Of a DNA stretch of 64,000 bases, positions 9,141-16,355 are shown piece by piece. Within the stretch, counting starts at the first letter, position 1; every line of letters begins with the position of its first letter. The DNA comes from Bacteroides caecimuris (GTDB lineage: Bacteria; Bacteroidota; Bacteroidia; Bacteroidales; Bacteroidaceae). Made by a program: the position numbers and the translations under genes. The notes beneath the pieces are model-generated. The model saw nothing but the letters and a program-made list of their open reading frames with translations. It was not told the DNA's origin and did not search any database. The DNA is taken from contig NZ_CP015401.2 in NCBI RefSeq assembly GCF_001688725.2, positions 1,922,001 to 1,986,000 on the forward strand, given 5' to 3'.

Positions 9141-9319
9141 ACTCTTTTCGTGTTGTTTGGACAATCCGTCCTGTCCCAGCTTGCTGCTTGCCCGGACAGC
9201 CTACCGACGGTCGGAGACCTATCGGGGTATTAGGCTCCCCCTTCCCTTTGTTTCGTGGCAGACGGGCAAGCCCGTGTGCCTCCTATAACCGGCAGGATAA
9301 CCGTTAAGGGATGGAGGTG

Positions 9320-9340
9320 GATTGTTCGCGTTATACAATC
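9320..9340. other. Candidate oriT stem-loop of the MobV system
   Basis: GATTGT and ACAATC form a 6-bp stem around a loop reading TCGCGTTAT. The MobV prototype pMV158 has its nick in a loop ending GTG before TTATAC; here CG is followed by the same TTATAC (9331-9336). The gap between the relaxase and the next gene (9141-9357) also holds other dyads: CCGACGGTCGG near 9201, ACGGGC-AA-GCCCGT near 9264, and GGTGGATTG (9316-9324) pairing with CAATCCACC (9359-9367). A compact structured gap directly upstream of a relaxase is where oriT is expected. Nick site and strand are inferred. Confidence 0.4.
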
Positions 9341-9357
9341 TGTTTTCGACTCCCGGT

Positions 9358-10209
9358 TCAATCCACCATCGCCTGTGCCTTTGCCAGAAGCGATAAAAAA
9401 GGTTTGCGAAGCGATTTGAGGCGTTCTTGGTCTTCGTCCATGTCGAAGTCCGTCACTGATGCCTCGGTGTCGAGAATCAGCCCGGCGAGGTCTTTGGCGG
9501 ACTCGATGAAAGCAGCCCATTCTTCACCGAGGTCAAACCGGAAGAAATCCACAAGCGGCGAACTGTCATCGAATCTCGACTTGTGCAGGATTTTTTGCAG
9601 GGCGGCGTGGGCGATGCAGCACAAGGCTGTTTCACGATGTTCCGTGACCAAAGTGCCGGAATGTGCGGAGGTCGTGTTGGAATGGGTGTCCAAACAGAGT
9701 CCGGTGTCACGGTCGGCAATTTCAGTCTTTGCCAGACTTACGAGTTGTCCACATATTACGCCAGTTTCGGCAGCGGTCGTTTTGCCGATTACCCAATCGG
9801 ACAATACCTCACGGAGCTGTCTGGCAAAGTCCGGCTGCTCCTGTGCATTGCGGGGCTGTGCTGCCTGACCGGATTGTACGGTCATGGTAATGACCACGCT
9901 TTTGGGAAGCTGGATGCGGGTCAGCAAACCGAATGCCTCCATTGCACTCAAAAAAGAACGGACGGTAGCCCTGTGCCAATGCCACTCCGATGCGAGGTCG
10001 GAAACGGTCAGGTGGCACTGGTTGGGTTGCAGCACGTAGGCCTTCTTTCTTAAAAACGGAGAAACGAAACCTGCCAGTGATTTGTCCAACAGGTCACAGT
10101 ACGCTTCGGTGCGTGTTTTGCGTTCATCCCCTTTCTCCTTGAGATATTCGAATACCTCCCTGTCTGCCAATATGGAAACAGGTATCTTTTGGTTATTTTT
10201 CATTTTCAT
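9358..10209 (-). CDS. Uncharacterised protein with replication-initiator-like winged helix
   Basis: A 283-residue soluble protein without signal peptide or membrane segment. The first 120 residues (VSILADREVFEYLKEKG, then LTVSDLASEWHWHRATVRSF, LSAMEAFGLLTRI) look like a winged-helix DNA-binding domain of the kind found in DnaD- or replication-associated proteins. The remainder is helical with no motif I recognise, ending with acidic FDMDEDQERLKS. Its start overlaps the end of the upstream membrane-protein gene by 17 bp, and it is followed by the oriT-like region and relaxase. A role in mobilization or replication control is plausible; I do not recognise the family. Confidence 0.6.
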   Translation of the reverse strand: MKMKNNQKIPVSILADREVFEYLKEKGDERKTRTEAYCDLLDKSLAGFVSPFLRKKAYVLQPNQCHLTVSDLASEWHWHRATVRSFLSAMEAFGLLTRIQLPKSVVITMTVQSGQAAQPRNAQEQPDFARQLREVLSDWVIGKTTAAETGVICGQLVSLAKTEIADRDTGLCLDTHSNTTSAHSGTLVTEHRETALCCIAHAALQKILHKSRFDDSSPLVDFFRFDLGEEWAAFIESAKDLAGLILDTEASVTDFDMDEDQERLKSLRKPFLSLLAKAQAMVD

Positions 10210-10783
10210 TCGGTTTTAATGATTCATATTGTGCGGATATATCAGTGTTGCCGCTGTCCGCTTCATGCGGCAGATTTGCGTGATGATTCTCGTGATAGGA
10301 TTCTGACAACATTCCGGGATGCTTTGCCCATCCGGAAAGTGTGTCCGTATCCTTGCATTCGGACATGACCCGAACGGAGGGATAGAACAGGGCTGCCAGA
10401 AGAAGATAGGCAATGGTTATCGCCAAGGTGTACAGATGCGGCACAAAGCCGATGACCAGTGCGCCCGATGCGAGTGTGACAAATGCACGGGGGCGGTCAA
10501 GCAACCTGCGTAACCAGTTGTCCGTCCGTCGGAACGAAAACATTGCGGCACAGACACCGGTAGAGAGTAGGATTCCAAACTCACCCATATGTCCACAGGC
10601 ATATACATAATGGAAAAGAAGCAGGCATATCAGCCATACTTGCACATACAGTTTACGGGCGTTGCCGCTTCGTGCCATTGCCATGTAAAAGGGTGTCATG
10701 AACCGCTTGTTGTTCTTGTACAATGACATTGATACCCCGAAAGGTATCGCGCAGAAAATGAGTAGCAGGATATTCAGTAACAT
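10193..10783 (-). CDS. Uncharacterised small integral membrane protein
   Basis: A 196-residue protein starting at MLLNILLLIF. It has about five hydrophobic segments: the N-terminal helix, VWLICLLLFHYVYACG, FGILLSTGVCAAMFSF, and a long FVTLASGALVIGFVP / ITIAYLLLAALFY pair. A polar cytoplasmic-type tail of about 55 residues rich in H, E and N follows. The start at 10783 is chosen because it overlaps the preceding gene's stop by 10 bp, as elsewhere in this operon; the long N-terminal extension upstream of it is out of character. It belongs to the mobile-element operon and may be a membrane component of it. Function unknown. Confidence 0.6.
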   Translation of the reverse strand: MLLNILLLIFCAIPFGVSMSLYKNNKRFMTPFYMAMARSGNARKLYVQVWLICLLLFHYVYACGHMGEFGILLSTGVCAAMFSFRRTDNWLRRLLDRPRAFVTLASGALVIGFVPHLYTLAITIAYLLLAALFYPSVRVMSECKDTDTLSGWAKHPGMLSESYHENHHANLPHEADSGNTDISAQYESLKPNENEK

Positions 10784-11175
10784 AAGTAATAGGGCTTTTC
10801 GGGTATGGGAGTGGGACGCACAATGAGTTCCAACTGGACAATACCGTATGTCGCCAGCCGGATAAGGGTTTCGGCATCCTTGGGCGAAAAGTACATGGCC
10901 GCTTTCTTGATGCGCTGCTTGAATGTAATGTCTTGCTTTCGGTAGATGGCCAAAGCCTTGTCCAGTTCGTGTTCGGGAATAGTCCATGTCGTACCCTCGG
11001 CGTGTATGCCGTTCGTCTTGAAGGCACGCAGTACCAATGTACGGGAAACGAGGTAGTCGGTGCGGTCGGTTCTTGAGATGATATGCTCCTTGTAGAGATT
11101 GTCATCGGCAACCTCTATCCACGTCCGGTAGGCATTGATGCAATAGACCATCTGTCGGTATAAGGTGTTTCTCAT
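10774..11175 (-). CDS. Uncharacterised mobile-element protein
   Basis: A 133-residue soluble protein, MRNTLYRQMVYC at the N-terminus. It is rich in basic and aromatic residues, with a helical middle (ISRTDRTDYLVSRTLVLRAF) and ending in PIPEKPYYLCY. The start is set at 11175 because that ATG overlaps the upstream gene's stop as ATGA. The alternating helix pattern and position between mobilization genes would fit a small DNA-binding or accessory protein, but no recognisable motif is present. Confidence 0.55.
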   Translation of the reverse strand: MRNTLYRQMVYCINAYRTWIEVADDNLYKEHIISRTDRTDYLVSRTLVLRAFKTNGIHAEGTTWTIPEHELDKALAIYRKQDITFKQRIKKAAMYFSPKDAETLIRLATYGIVQLELIVRPTPIPEKPYYLCY

Positions 11176-11624
11176 ATAAAATTCATCAGCACGTCGGACT
11201 TGTCTTTCTTGTATTTCAGGAACCCGCTTTTGGAGTGTAGTTCCAAGTCGAGGCATAAGTCCCCGTACATCTGCTCCAAAGAATCATAGATGGTGACAAG
11301 GATGCTGTTTACATTGCCCTCCGTATCCGTCTTGGCGTTCATCTTGAACATCTGTCCGAAAGCGGGATTCGAGTATGCACAAGTGCTGTGACCGAATTTT
11401 TCCGTCCGCATCGGAATATGGTGGTAGAGCGTGATCAACTCCATGTCGTCCTCGAACATATCCATTACTTCGTCCAGTTCGTAAGGGGTGCGCAACGGAA
11501 ACGTAAGCAGCACATAGTCGCCGTAGAACTGCGGTTCTTCCATCGTCGTCACATCGAGCAACTGCGGAAGTTGCAGGGGGACGAATGCCATGAAGTCATT
11601 ATAAAAATGTCGTAACATATTCAT
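11172..11624 (-). CDS. Uncharacterised mobile-element protein
   Basis: A 150-residue acidic soluble protein (MNMLRHFYNDFMAFVPLQLP, then DEVMDMFEDDMELITLYHHIP, ending SDVLMNFI). There is no signal peptide and no motif I recognise. It follows the lipoprotein gene by about 20 bp and overlaps the next gene by ATGA, so it sits in the same operon as the relaxase. Confidence 0.55.
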   Translation of the reverse strand: MNMLRHFYNDFMAFVPLQLPQLLDVTTMEEPQFYGDYVLLTFPLRTPYELDEVMDMFEDDMELITLYHHIPMRTEKFGHSTCAYSNPAFGQMFKMNAKTDTEGNVNSILVTIYDSLEQMYGDLCLDLELHSKSGFLKYKKDKSDVLMNFI

Positions 11625-11645
11625 ATCTTTTTCTGTTGTTATATT

Positions 11646-12695
11646 TTACAGCGTGTGTATGAATGCCTCCATCAGCATTCCGGGCAGCTCGTCCAAGCGG
11701 TTGTCTCCGGGGTGCAGCATCCTGCCCAACTCCCTGAAAGCGTCGGGTGTCTGCGAGGCAAGCATATCGAGTTGCTCTCTTTCTTCGGCTGAAAGCAACG
11801 CCAGGCAGAAACCGTCCAACGACGAATAAGGCTGGAGAAGCATCCAGATGTAGGCTTGTGCCTGTGCCAGTGTCTTGACTTTTTTATTGCAGATGTCGTC
11901 GATACAGGTTCGGATATTCTGAATCAGCCTGCGGTTGGTGCGCATGGCCAGATAAATCATGGCATTGCGATAGGTGATGTCGTTCCGTTCGGCGGCAAGG
12001 AATATCTGTGCACAGCATCGTTCCGTGTCATGAGTGATGTCGGAAAGATTCTCGCCGTCGAAATCAGGCAGACGTGAAAGGAATGCCCGGTACACGGCAT
12101 CCTCCTTTTCGATAAAGGTCGTCAGGTCTGCCATACAATGAATACCGTAATCAATCGTTTCAGCAAGGGTAGTTCGATAAGTGGCAAGAATGTGTTGTCG
12201 GTTTCTCTGACTGACGGGCCGGTTATCCAATGAGGCAAAGAACGGTCGGATTGTTTCAGCCGCACGATGCAACTCTTTGTCTTCAAGATGCGGTGAGATT
12301 TGTTCTTTTACCCACAGTATATCCTTATAAGTGCGTGTTTGAGACAGCACCATCCGTGAAAATTCCATGCGGATGGAATCATGTATCTGTTCACACTCTT
12401 CTCTTACAGTGGAATGAAGCCGGCCAAGCGTATCACATTCGAGATGCAGGAATACGGAATCCCTCAATGTTTGCCATTGCTTGAGGTGTCCGGCCAATTC
12501 TTTAATGGAGAGTTTTTTCTGCCTGCGTATGTCGGACAGGTATTCCCTGTATGTTCCGGCAGGGTCATTCTTGGCTTTCGCCAATCGTTTGCCATTGCCG
12601 TTGTCGCATGACGCGCATAGGAATATGGCAATCGAAACGGCAATTATTTTGGCAAAGATTATCGGCTGTTTTAAGTTCGATTTTAATGTTTTCAT
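11646..12695 (-). CDS. Helical lipoprotein, first gene of the mobilization operon
   Basis: A 349-residue protein with a signal peptide and lipobox (IAIFLCASC, Cys around residue 30) followed by DNGNGKR. The mature part is almost entirely amphipathic helix (SIKELAGHLKQWQTLRDSVF, ILWVKEQISPHLEDKELH) without recognisable domains. It should be anchored in the inner or outer membrane facing the periplasm. It is the promoter-proximal gene of the minus-strand series and is divergent from the recombinase-like gene. A -7 element on the minus strand (TAGTTTTG, 12722-12729) lies just upstream. Function unknown. Confidence 0.65.
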   Translation of the reverse strand: MKTLKSNLKQPIIFAKIIAVSIAIFLCASCDNGNGKRLAKAKNDPAGTYREYLSDIRRQKKLSIKELAGHLKQWQTLRDSVFLHLECDTLGRLHSTVREECEQIHDSIRMEFSRMVLSQTRTYKDILWVKEQISPHLEDKELHRAAETIRPFFASLDNRPVSQRNRQHILATYRTTLAETIDYGIHCMADLTTFIEKEDAVYRAFLSRLPDFDGENLSDITHDTERCCAQIFLAAERNDITYRNAMIYLAMRTNRRLIQNIRTCIDDICNKKVKTLAQAQAYIWMLLQPYSSLDGFCLALLSAEEREQLDMLASQTPDAFRELGRMLHPGDNRLDELPGMLMEAFIHTL

Positions 12696-12699
12696 ACTA

Positions 12700-12933
12700 T
12701 ATCATTTCGTACTATTTAGTGCAAAACTATATATTATTTTTGATACTTCGCATCCGAAAAACCGTATTTTGTGCATTTTTTAATATCGTACTTAATAGTA
12801 TGATTACCAATGAAAACAAGTGAAGATAAAACACGTGGAAATGTACGATTTTCGTTTTTTAATATAGTATGATTCATATACTCGAATAAAACTTGTATAT
12901 TTGCACTTGTTATCATGAATATTGTATATTGAT
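12700..12933. promoter_or_regulatory. Divergent promoter region with repeated TACT/AGTA dyads
   Basis: On the minus strand a -7 element TAGTTTTG lies at 12722-12729 for the lipoprotein operon. On the plus strand TATATTTG at 12896-12903 precedes the recombinase-like gene. Between them are two dyads, TACT-taaT-AGTA (12789-12800) and AGTAT...ATACT (12866-12882), with further single ATACTA/TACTAT half-sites near 12700-12716. This arrangement suggests an operator shared by both directions, possibly read by the divergent HTH protein. The binding protein is inference. Confidence 0.45.
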
Positions 12934-13545
12934 ATGGCAAAAGTCGGTTATATATTCGAGGCTAATTCCTACGATGCGTTTGATGCGGATAAGGAATGGA
13001 TGCGCCAATATGGGTGTGTACAGGTGGTTGAAGAATCGGTCGGACACGAGACGCTTAGGCCGAGATGGAAACAACTGATGTCGAATCTTGAAAGAGGAGA
13101 CGAATTGGTGATGTCAAAATTCAGCAATGCCGTTCGTGGTTTACGGGAACTATCGGCATTGATTGAGCTATGCCGCATCAAGGTCGTGCGTATTATCTCC
13201 ATTCACGATAAAATTGACACCGACAACAAATTGTTTCCGGACACGACACCGGCGGAAGTATTGGCCATGTTCGGGGCATTACCGGAGGAAGTGGCTGTTT
13301 TGCGGAAGTCGTCGGATAAAATTATACGCCTGCAGCAGAGTATCAGTATTCCGATTTCCAAAAAAAGTATGAGTAAAACTGAACGGGACAAAAAAATCGT
13401 GGATATGTATAACAATGGGTATTCAATCCGTGATATTTGGAAAGAAAGCGGTGTCCAAAGTAAAAGCACCGTGTACAGCATTCTCAATAAATACAAGGTT
13501 CAGCTTAACCGAACACCGGGACGAGTGCCGGGCATCCGGAAATAG
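12934..13545 (+). CDS. Serine-recombinase-like protein lacking catalytic residues
   Basis: A 203-residue protein. The N-terminal ~130 residues follow the resolvase fold (AKVGYIFEAN, RWKQLMSNLERGDELVMSKF, IELCRIKVVRIISIHDKID). The C-terminus (about 148-195) is a resolvase-type helix-turn-helix (KIVDMYNNGYSIRDIWKESG). Residues normally essential for strand exchange are not where expected. The usual Y-x-R-V-S at the start reads YIFEAN, and the usual K-L-D-R-x-x-R block reads KFSNAVR, so the nucleophilic serine and the Asp-Arg pair appear lost. It probably binds DNA without recombining it and may act as a regulator of the element. Start chosen at MAKVGYIF, 30 bp after the -7 element. Confidence 0.7.
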   Translation: MAKVGYIFEANSYDAFDADKEWMRQYGCVQVVEESVGHETLRPRWKQLMSNLERGDELVMSKFSNAVRGLRELSALIELCRIKVVRIISIHDKIDTDNKLFPDTTPAEVLAMFGALPEEVAVLRKSSDKIIRLQQSISIPISKKSMSKTERDKKIVDMYNNGYSIRDIWKESGVQSKSTVYSILNKYKVQLNRTPGRVPGIRK

Positions 13546-13648
13546 AACTTATAAATCAATATGGATATTGAAAATCAATAGATTGCTTGCGTAATTCATC
13601 GTTTTTTCGTATCTTTAAGTTGGATATAACTATATAAAAACAAGACCT

Positions 13649-13753
13649 ATGGGAGATATTATAATTTTATTGCTGGTGTTCTTGGTAGTGGGCAGGCTTT
13701 TGAGGGGCGTGTTCGGAGGATTCAGCAAAAGCAGTTTTCGGGATGACAAATAA
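13649..13753 (+). CDS. 34-residue single-pass membrane protein
   Basis: A short open reading frame encoding MGDIIILLLVFLVVGRLL, then a glycine/serine-rich polar tail (VFGGFSKSSF) ending RDDK. The first 18 residues form one membrane helix. A near-consensus -7 element (TATCTTTA, around 13609-13616) lies upstream. It stands alone between the recombinase-like gene and the HU gene. The sharp hydrophobic-to-polar design argues for a real small membrane protein rather than chance. Function unknown. Confidence 0.45.
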   Translation: MGDIIILLLVFLVVGRLLRGVFGGFSKSSFRDDK

Positions 13754-13760
13754 CTCCGGA

Positions 13761-13792
13761 TTGTTGTAACTGGCAGATATTTGTTAATTTTG
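13761..13792 (+). promoter_or_regulatory. Bacteroides-type promoter of the HU gene
   Basis: TAATTTTG at 13785-13792 matches the -7 consensus TAnnTTTG. A TTGTTG stretch at 13761-13766 lies 18 bp upstream as the -33 element. The HU start codon follows 28 bp after the -7 box. Confidence 0.55.
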
Positions 13793-13820
13793 CACCGTAT
13801 TCATAAAAATCAAGAACAAT

Positions 13821-14102
13821 ATGACAAAAGCGGAAATTGTCGCTCAGATCTCACGGCAGAGCGGAATAGAGAAAACGGTGGTGATGACTGTGATAGAATC
13901 ATTCATGGAAAATGTAAAAGAGTCGATGGTTGCGGGAAACGAGGTGTTCTTGCGCGGGTTCGGTAGCTTTATCATCAAACGGAGAGCTGAAAAGACGGCC
14001 CGGAACATTTCGAAGAATACGACAATTAAAATTCCCGCTCACAATATCCCTGCATTCAAACCTGCCAAAGCATTTCTGAATGCGGTAAAAGAGAACAAGT
14101 AG
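13821..14102 (+). CDS. HU-family histone-like DNA-binding protein
   Basis: A 93-residue protein with the whole HU/IHF fold. It starts with MTKAEIVAQISRQSGIEKT helices and has FLRGFGSFIIKRRAEKTARN leading into the DNA-binding arm. The arm carries IPAHNIPAFKPAKAFL with the conserved proline at its tip. HU dimers bend and compact DNA. This copy lies inside the mobile region, so it may serve element maintenance or recombination rather than the nucleoid. It ends at a bidirectional terminator shared with the convergent SSB gene. Confidence 0.85.
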   Translation: MTKAEIVAQISRQSGIEKTVVMTVIESFMENVKESMVAGNEVFLRGFGSFIIKRRAEKTARNISKNTTIKIPAHNIPAFKPAKAFLNAVKENK

Positions 14103-14145
14103 AGTATAAAAGTACAGATGGTGCAACAACACCGTAATGAGTAAA

Positions 14146-14173
14146 ACAAAAGCGACCCGAAGGCCGCTTTTGT
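14146..14173. terminator. Bidirectional terminator between HU and SSB genes
   Basis: ACAAAAGCG (14146-14154) pairs perfectly with CGCTTTTGT (14165-14173) around a 10-base loop. The A and T runs inside the arms can serve either direction, and the flanking genes converge here. Confidence 0.75.
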
Positions 14174-14189
14174 CGTGATAAGGCAAGGA

Positions 14190-14570
14190 TTATTTCTTGC
14201 CTTTTTTCGCTGGTTTGGCCGGCTTTTCAGGAGTTTCCTCCTTCTCGACGGGCGGATAGAACTTGACGGCGACCATCACGATACGGTTGTGTTTCACACC
14301 GCTTTGGTCGCTCCATTCTTCGGGCTTGAAATACCCCTCGACGGTCAGCATCGTACCCTTGGTCAGTTGGTCGAACGACCCGGTGTTCTCGTTTTTACGC
14401 CACGCCTCAAAATTCATAAAGGCGGAAACGCGTTTGGATTCCTCGCCATTATTCTCCAATCGGCTTACTGCCAGAGGGAAACGTGCTACACTTGCGTTGG
14501 TGAACTGACGGATTTCTGCATCCTTTCCTACGAAACCGGTTACTACGAAATTGTTTTCAATCTTTTTCAT
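14190..14570 (-). CDS. ssb: Single-stranded DNA-binding protein of the mobile element
   Basis: A 126-residue SSB with the OB-fold core: NFVVTGFVGKDAEIRQF, ARFPLAVSR, FMNFEAWRKNE, KGTMLTVEGYF and NRIVMVAVKFYPP. SSBs coat single strands during replication, repair or conjugative transfer. The tail is unusual. Chromosomal SSB proteins end in an acidic peptide (DDIPF type) that recruits partners, whereas this one ends PAKPAKKGKK, a basic proline/lysine tail. That fits an element-borne SSB that does not use the usual partner docking. It converges on the HU gene. Confidence 0.85.
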   Translation of the reverse strand: MKKIENNFVVTGFVGKDAEIRQFTNASVARFPLAVSRLENNGEESKRVSAFMNFEAWRKNENTGSFDQLTKGTMLTVEGYFKPEEWSDQSGVKHNRIVMVAVKFYPPVEKEETPEKPAKPAKKGKK

Positions 14571-15253
14571 AATGAATTGTTTTTAGAAGTTATTAAATCA
14601 ATTTTACGCTGCCTCAAAAAGTAGGTGCAGTTAAGGGGATGCACCAAGGCCGGACGCATCAATACTCTTTATTTTTGTCCGTAGGCAAAACCGGAAGGCT
14701 CGATAAAGGAAGATTGTACGGCTGCGCCATTGGTCAAGACTTCCAAAGTCGTTCCCGTCTGCATACTATCTTTGCATCGGAAAATGATGATGACTTCGGC
14801 GGAAAACTATTCTGAAAATGAGCGGAAAACCGTAGTTGCAGGGGAAGTGAAAGTGCAATCCGTCCACCGGCACAATGGTGCGCGTTTCGGCTGTAAGTCC
14901 GCAGAATCGGCAGGTATTTTCGTGTAATTCGGTCGGACTGAATTGAGGTGGCTACAAACAGAACACTGAACTGACAACAGGTTGCGGTACCGCAGAAGGG
15001 AATATCAACGAAGTGGCGACAAAAGGCGGAACGGGATATCGGGGTACTGCCATGTTCCCGTCCGGCAGAAAGAAAAGGGGACAAAAGGGAAAAAGGAAAG
15101 AACCCTGCTTTTCGGAAAAGCGGACGGAGCTTTTCACGAATGGCTGTTTTTTACAAAAGGATATGGCGCAGCCAAAAGAGAGAGATAGATGTAAAAAAGG
15201 GAATGCGGCGTGGCAGGAATGGAAGATTATCCCGTTCCTGCCTGCCTGTATCA
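14571..15253. other. Gene-free stretch in the mobile region
   Basis: About 680 bp between SSB and the group of small minus-strand genes. I find no gene I can support. A plus-strand frame at 15013-15270 is very basic and low-complexity and I do not call it. No terminal inverted repeats of an IS are visible. Confidence 0.4.
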
Positions 15254-15511
15254 TCAAAATTCTGCCATGATTACCCGATGCTCGAAAATCTTTTTTTGAT
15301 TACTGGGACGTCTTTGGCAAACCCATAGGTGATGCTTGCCATAGCCGAAGACGAAATAATCATCAAGGCGTGTTTTTTCTTGTAGGCGTTCCATGCCGGT
15401 ACGCAGTTCCGCTTCATCGGTTGAGAAAAGAATCGTGTTGATGATACGGAAGTAGAGTTCTGTTACCTCGTCACAATAAGGACAAAAGCTATGCTCAATC
15501 GTTGCTTTCAT
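15254..15511 (-). CDS. Small uncharacterised protein with CxxC pair
   Basis: An 85-residue protein with a CPYC pair near the N-terminus (EHSFCPYCDEVTELYF) and a later cysteine in HHLWVCQRRP. The paired cysteines could bind metal, but only one clear pair is present. It overlaps the upstream gene by 17 bp and is the last of four adjacent minus-strand genes in the mobile region. Family not recognised. Confidence 0.5.
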   Translation of the reverse strand: MKATIEHSFCPYCDEVTELYFRIINTILFSTDEAELRTGMERLQEKTRLDDYFVFGYGKHHLWVCQRRPSNQKKIFEHRVIMAEF

Positions 15512-15854
15512 GTTTCTTTGATTTTAATTCTACTTCTACTATGTCTTCTATTCGACCATACAGGACAGAGCGCAACGCTGTTTTGTCAATGGCGTAATAC
15601 TCGGCGATATGTCCGTGCTGTTTTACGAAATATCGTTTGAGAACATCGGAGAAATCAAAGAAGTAGCCCATCAATGCGATACCTCTTTTGAAATGGATGC
15701 ACTCTTTCACGTTTCGGGTAATCCAGTTCTTGTCTTCACGGCTCAACTTGTCTCCGTTATCAAGTTGTTCCCGTAACTGGTAAACCCTGCTGTCTTTCAG
15801 CTTCTCTAATTCGGGTACGTCCCATTGGACGAATTTCATTGCTATCTGCTGCAT
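15495..15854 (-). CDS. Uncharacterised mobile-element protein
   Basis: A 119-residue soluble protein (MKFVQWDVPELEKLKDSR, then REDKNWITRNVKEC, ALMGYFFDFSDVLKRYFV). It is helical, with no signal peptide or catalytic motif that I recognise. Start at 15854; an internal ATG five codons later is also possible. It overlaps the next gene by 17 bp and lies 11 bp from the preceding 58-codon gene. Confidence 0.55.
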   Translation of the reverse strand: MQQIAMKFVQWDVPELEKLKDSRVYQLREQLDNGDKLSREDKNWITRNVKECIHFKRGIALMGYFFDFSDVLKRYFVKQHGHIAEYYAIDKTALRSVLYGRIEDIVEVELKSKKHESND

Positions 15855-15865
15855 CGCTCTTGTAT

Positions 15866-16042
15866 TTAATCGTAAATAATCACTTCATCACGATACTCGA
15901 CCACCTCTTTGCCACTACTAAGACGCACCACTATTTTATTGCCGAAGTCGCCGACAACTGTTCCCTCAGAGTAGCCTTTATAGGGGGTAAGCAAGGTGCA
16001 GTGCGCACCTATAATTTCGCTATTTTCTTCGTATTCGTACAT
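15866..16042 (-). CDS. 58-residue uncharacterised protein with SH3-like pattern
   Basis: A short frame starting MYEYEENSEIIGAHCTLLTP and ending EVVEYRDEVIIYD. The alternating hydrophobic strands and glycine turns (KGYSEGTVVGDFGNKIVVRL) suggest a small beta-barrel (SH3/KOW-like) fold. It sits 11 bp before the 119-residue gene and 19 bp after the 97-residue gene, filling an otherwise empty gap in the same orientation. That spacing supports it as real. Function unknown. Confidence 0.55.
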   Translation of the reverse strand: MYEYEENSEIIGAHCTLLTPYKGYSEGTVVGDFGNKIVVRLSSGKEVVEYRDEVIIYD

Positions 16043-16061
16043 AAGTCATGTCATTTTACGG

Positions 16062-16355
16062 TTACAACTTGATATCCCATTTCCCCTGTGAGAAGATTCT
16101 GAAGCTCACGTATTCGTCTGTAAATTCGTAGGACAGAATTTTGATATAAGTTTTGTCTTTGGCTTCCAACGAAGCTATCAGTCTGTCGATTTCTTCTTCC
16201 GGATAAACCCAACGAGAGGTAAACTCCGCATCCACGCTATCGCTGTGTCTATTGACAAAGCCGTCGAAAGTGTCATCCAAGAATGCCTCTATCTTGTCGA
16301 GGTCTGCTTTGTTTTCCGTCCTTGCGTAGAAAATGTTTGTTGCATAGTTTGCCAT
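16062..16355 (-). CDS. Small uncharacterised protein
   Basis: A 97-residue acidic protein (MANYATNIFYARTENKADLD, then FLDDTFDGFV, EFTSRWVYPEEEIDRLI, ending FSQGKWDIKL). The mix of helices and strands resembles small ferredoxin-like folds. It is the first gene of the four-gene minus-strand group and is the last gene of the GC-rich mobile region. Family not recognised. Confidence 0.5.
   Translation of the reverse strand: MANYATNIFYARTENKADLDKIEAFLDDTFDGFVNRHSDSVDAEFTSRWVYPEEEIDRLIASLEAKDKTYIKILSYEFTDEYVSFRIFSQGKWDIKL

Noticed and set aside
15013..15270. Open frame of 85 residues on the plus strand
   Set aside because: Very basic, low-complexity composition, no clear ribosome site, and it overlaps nothing functional. 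Likely chance in a GC-rich gap.
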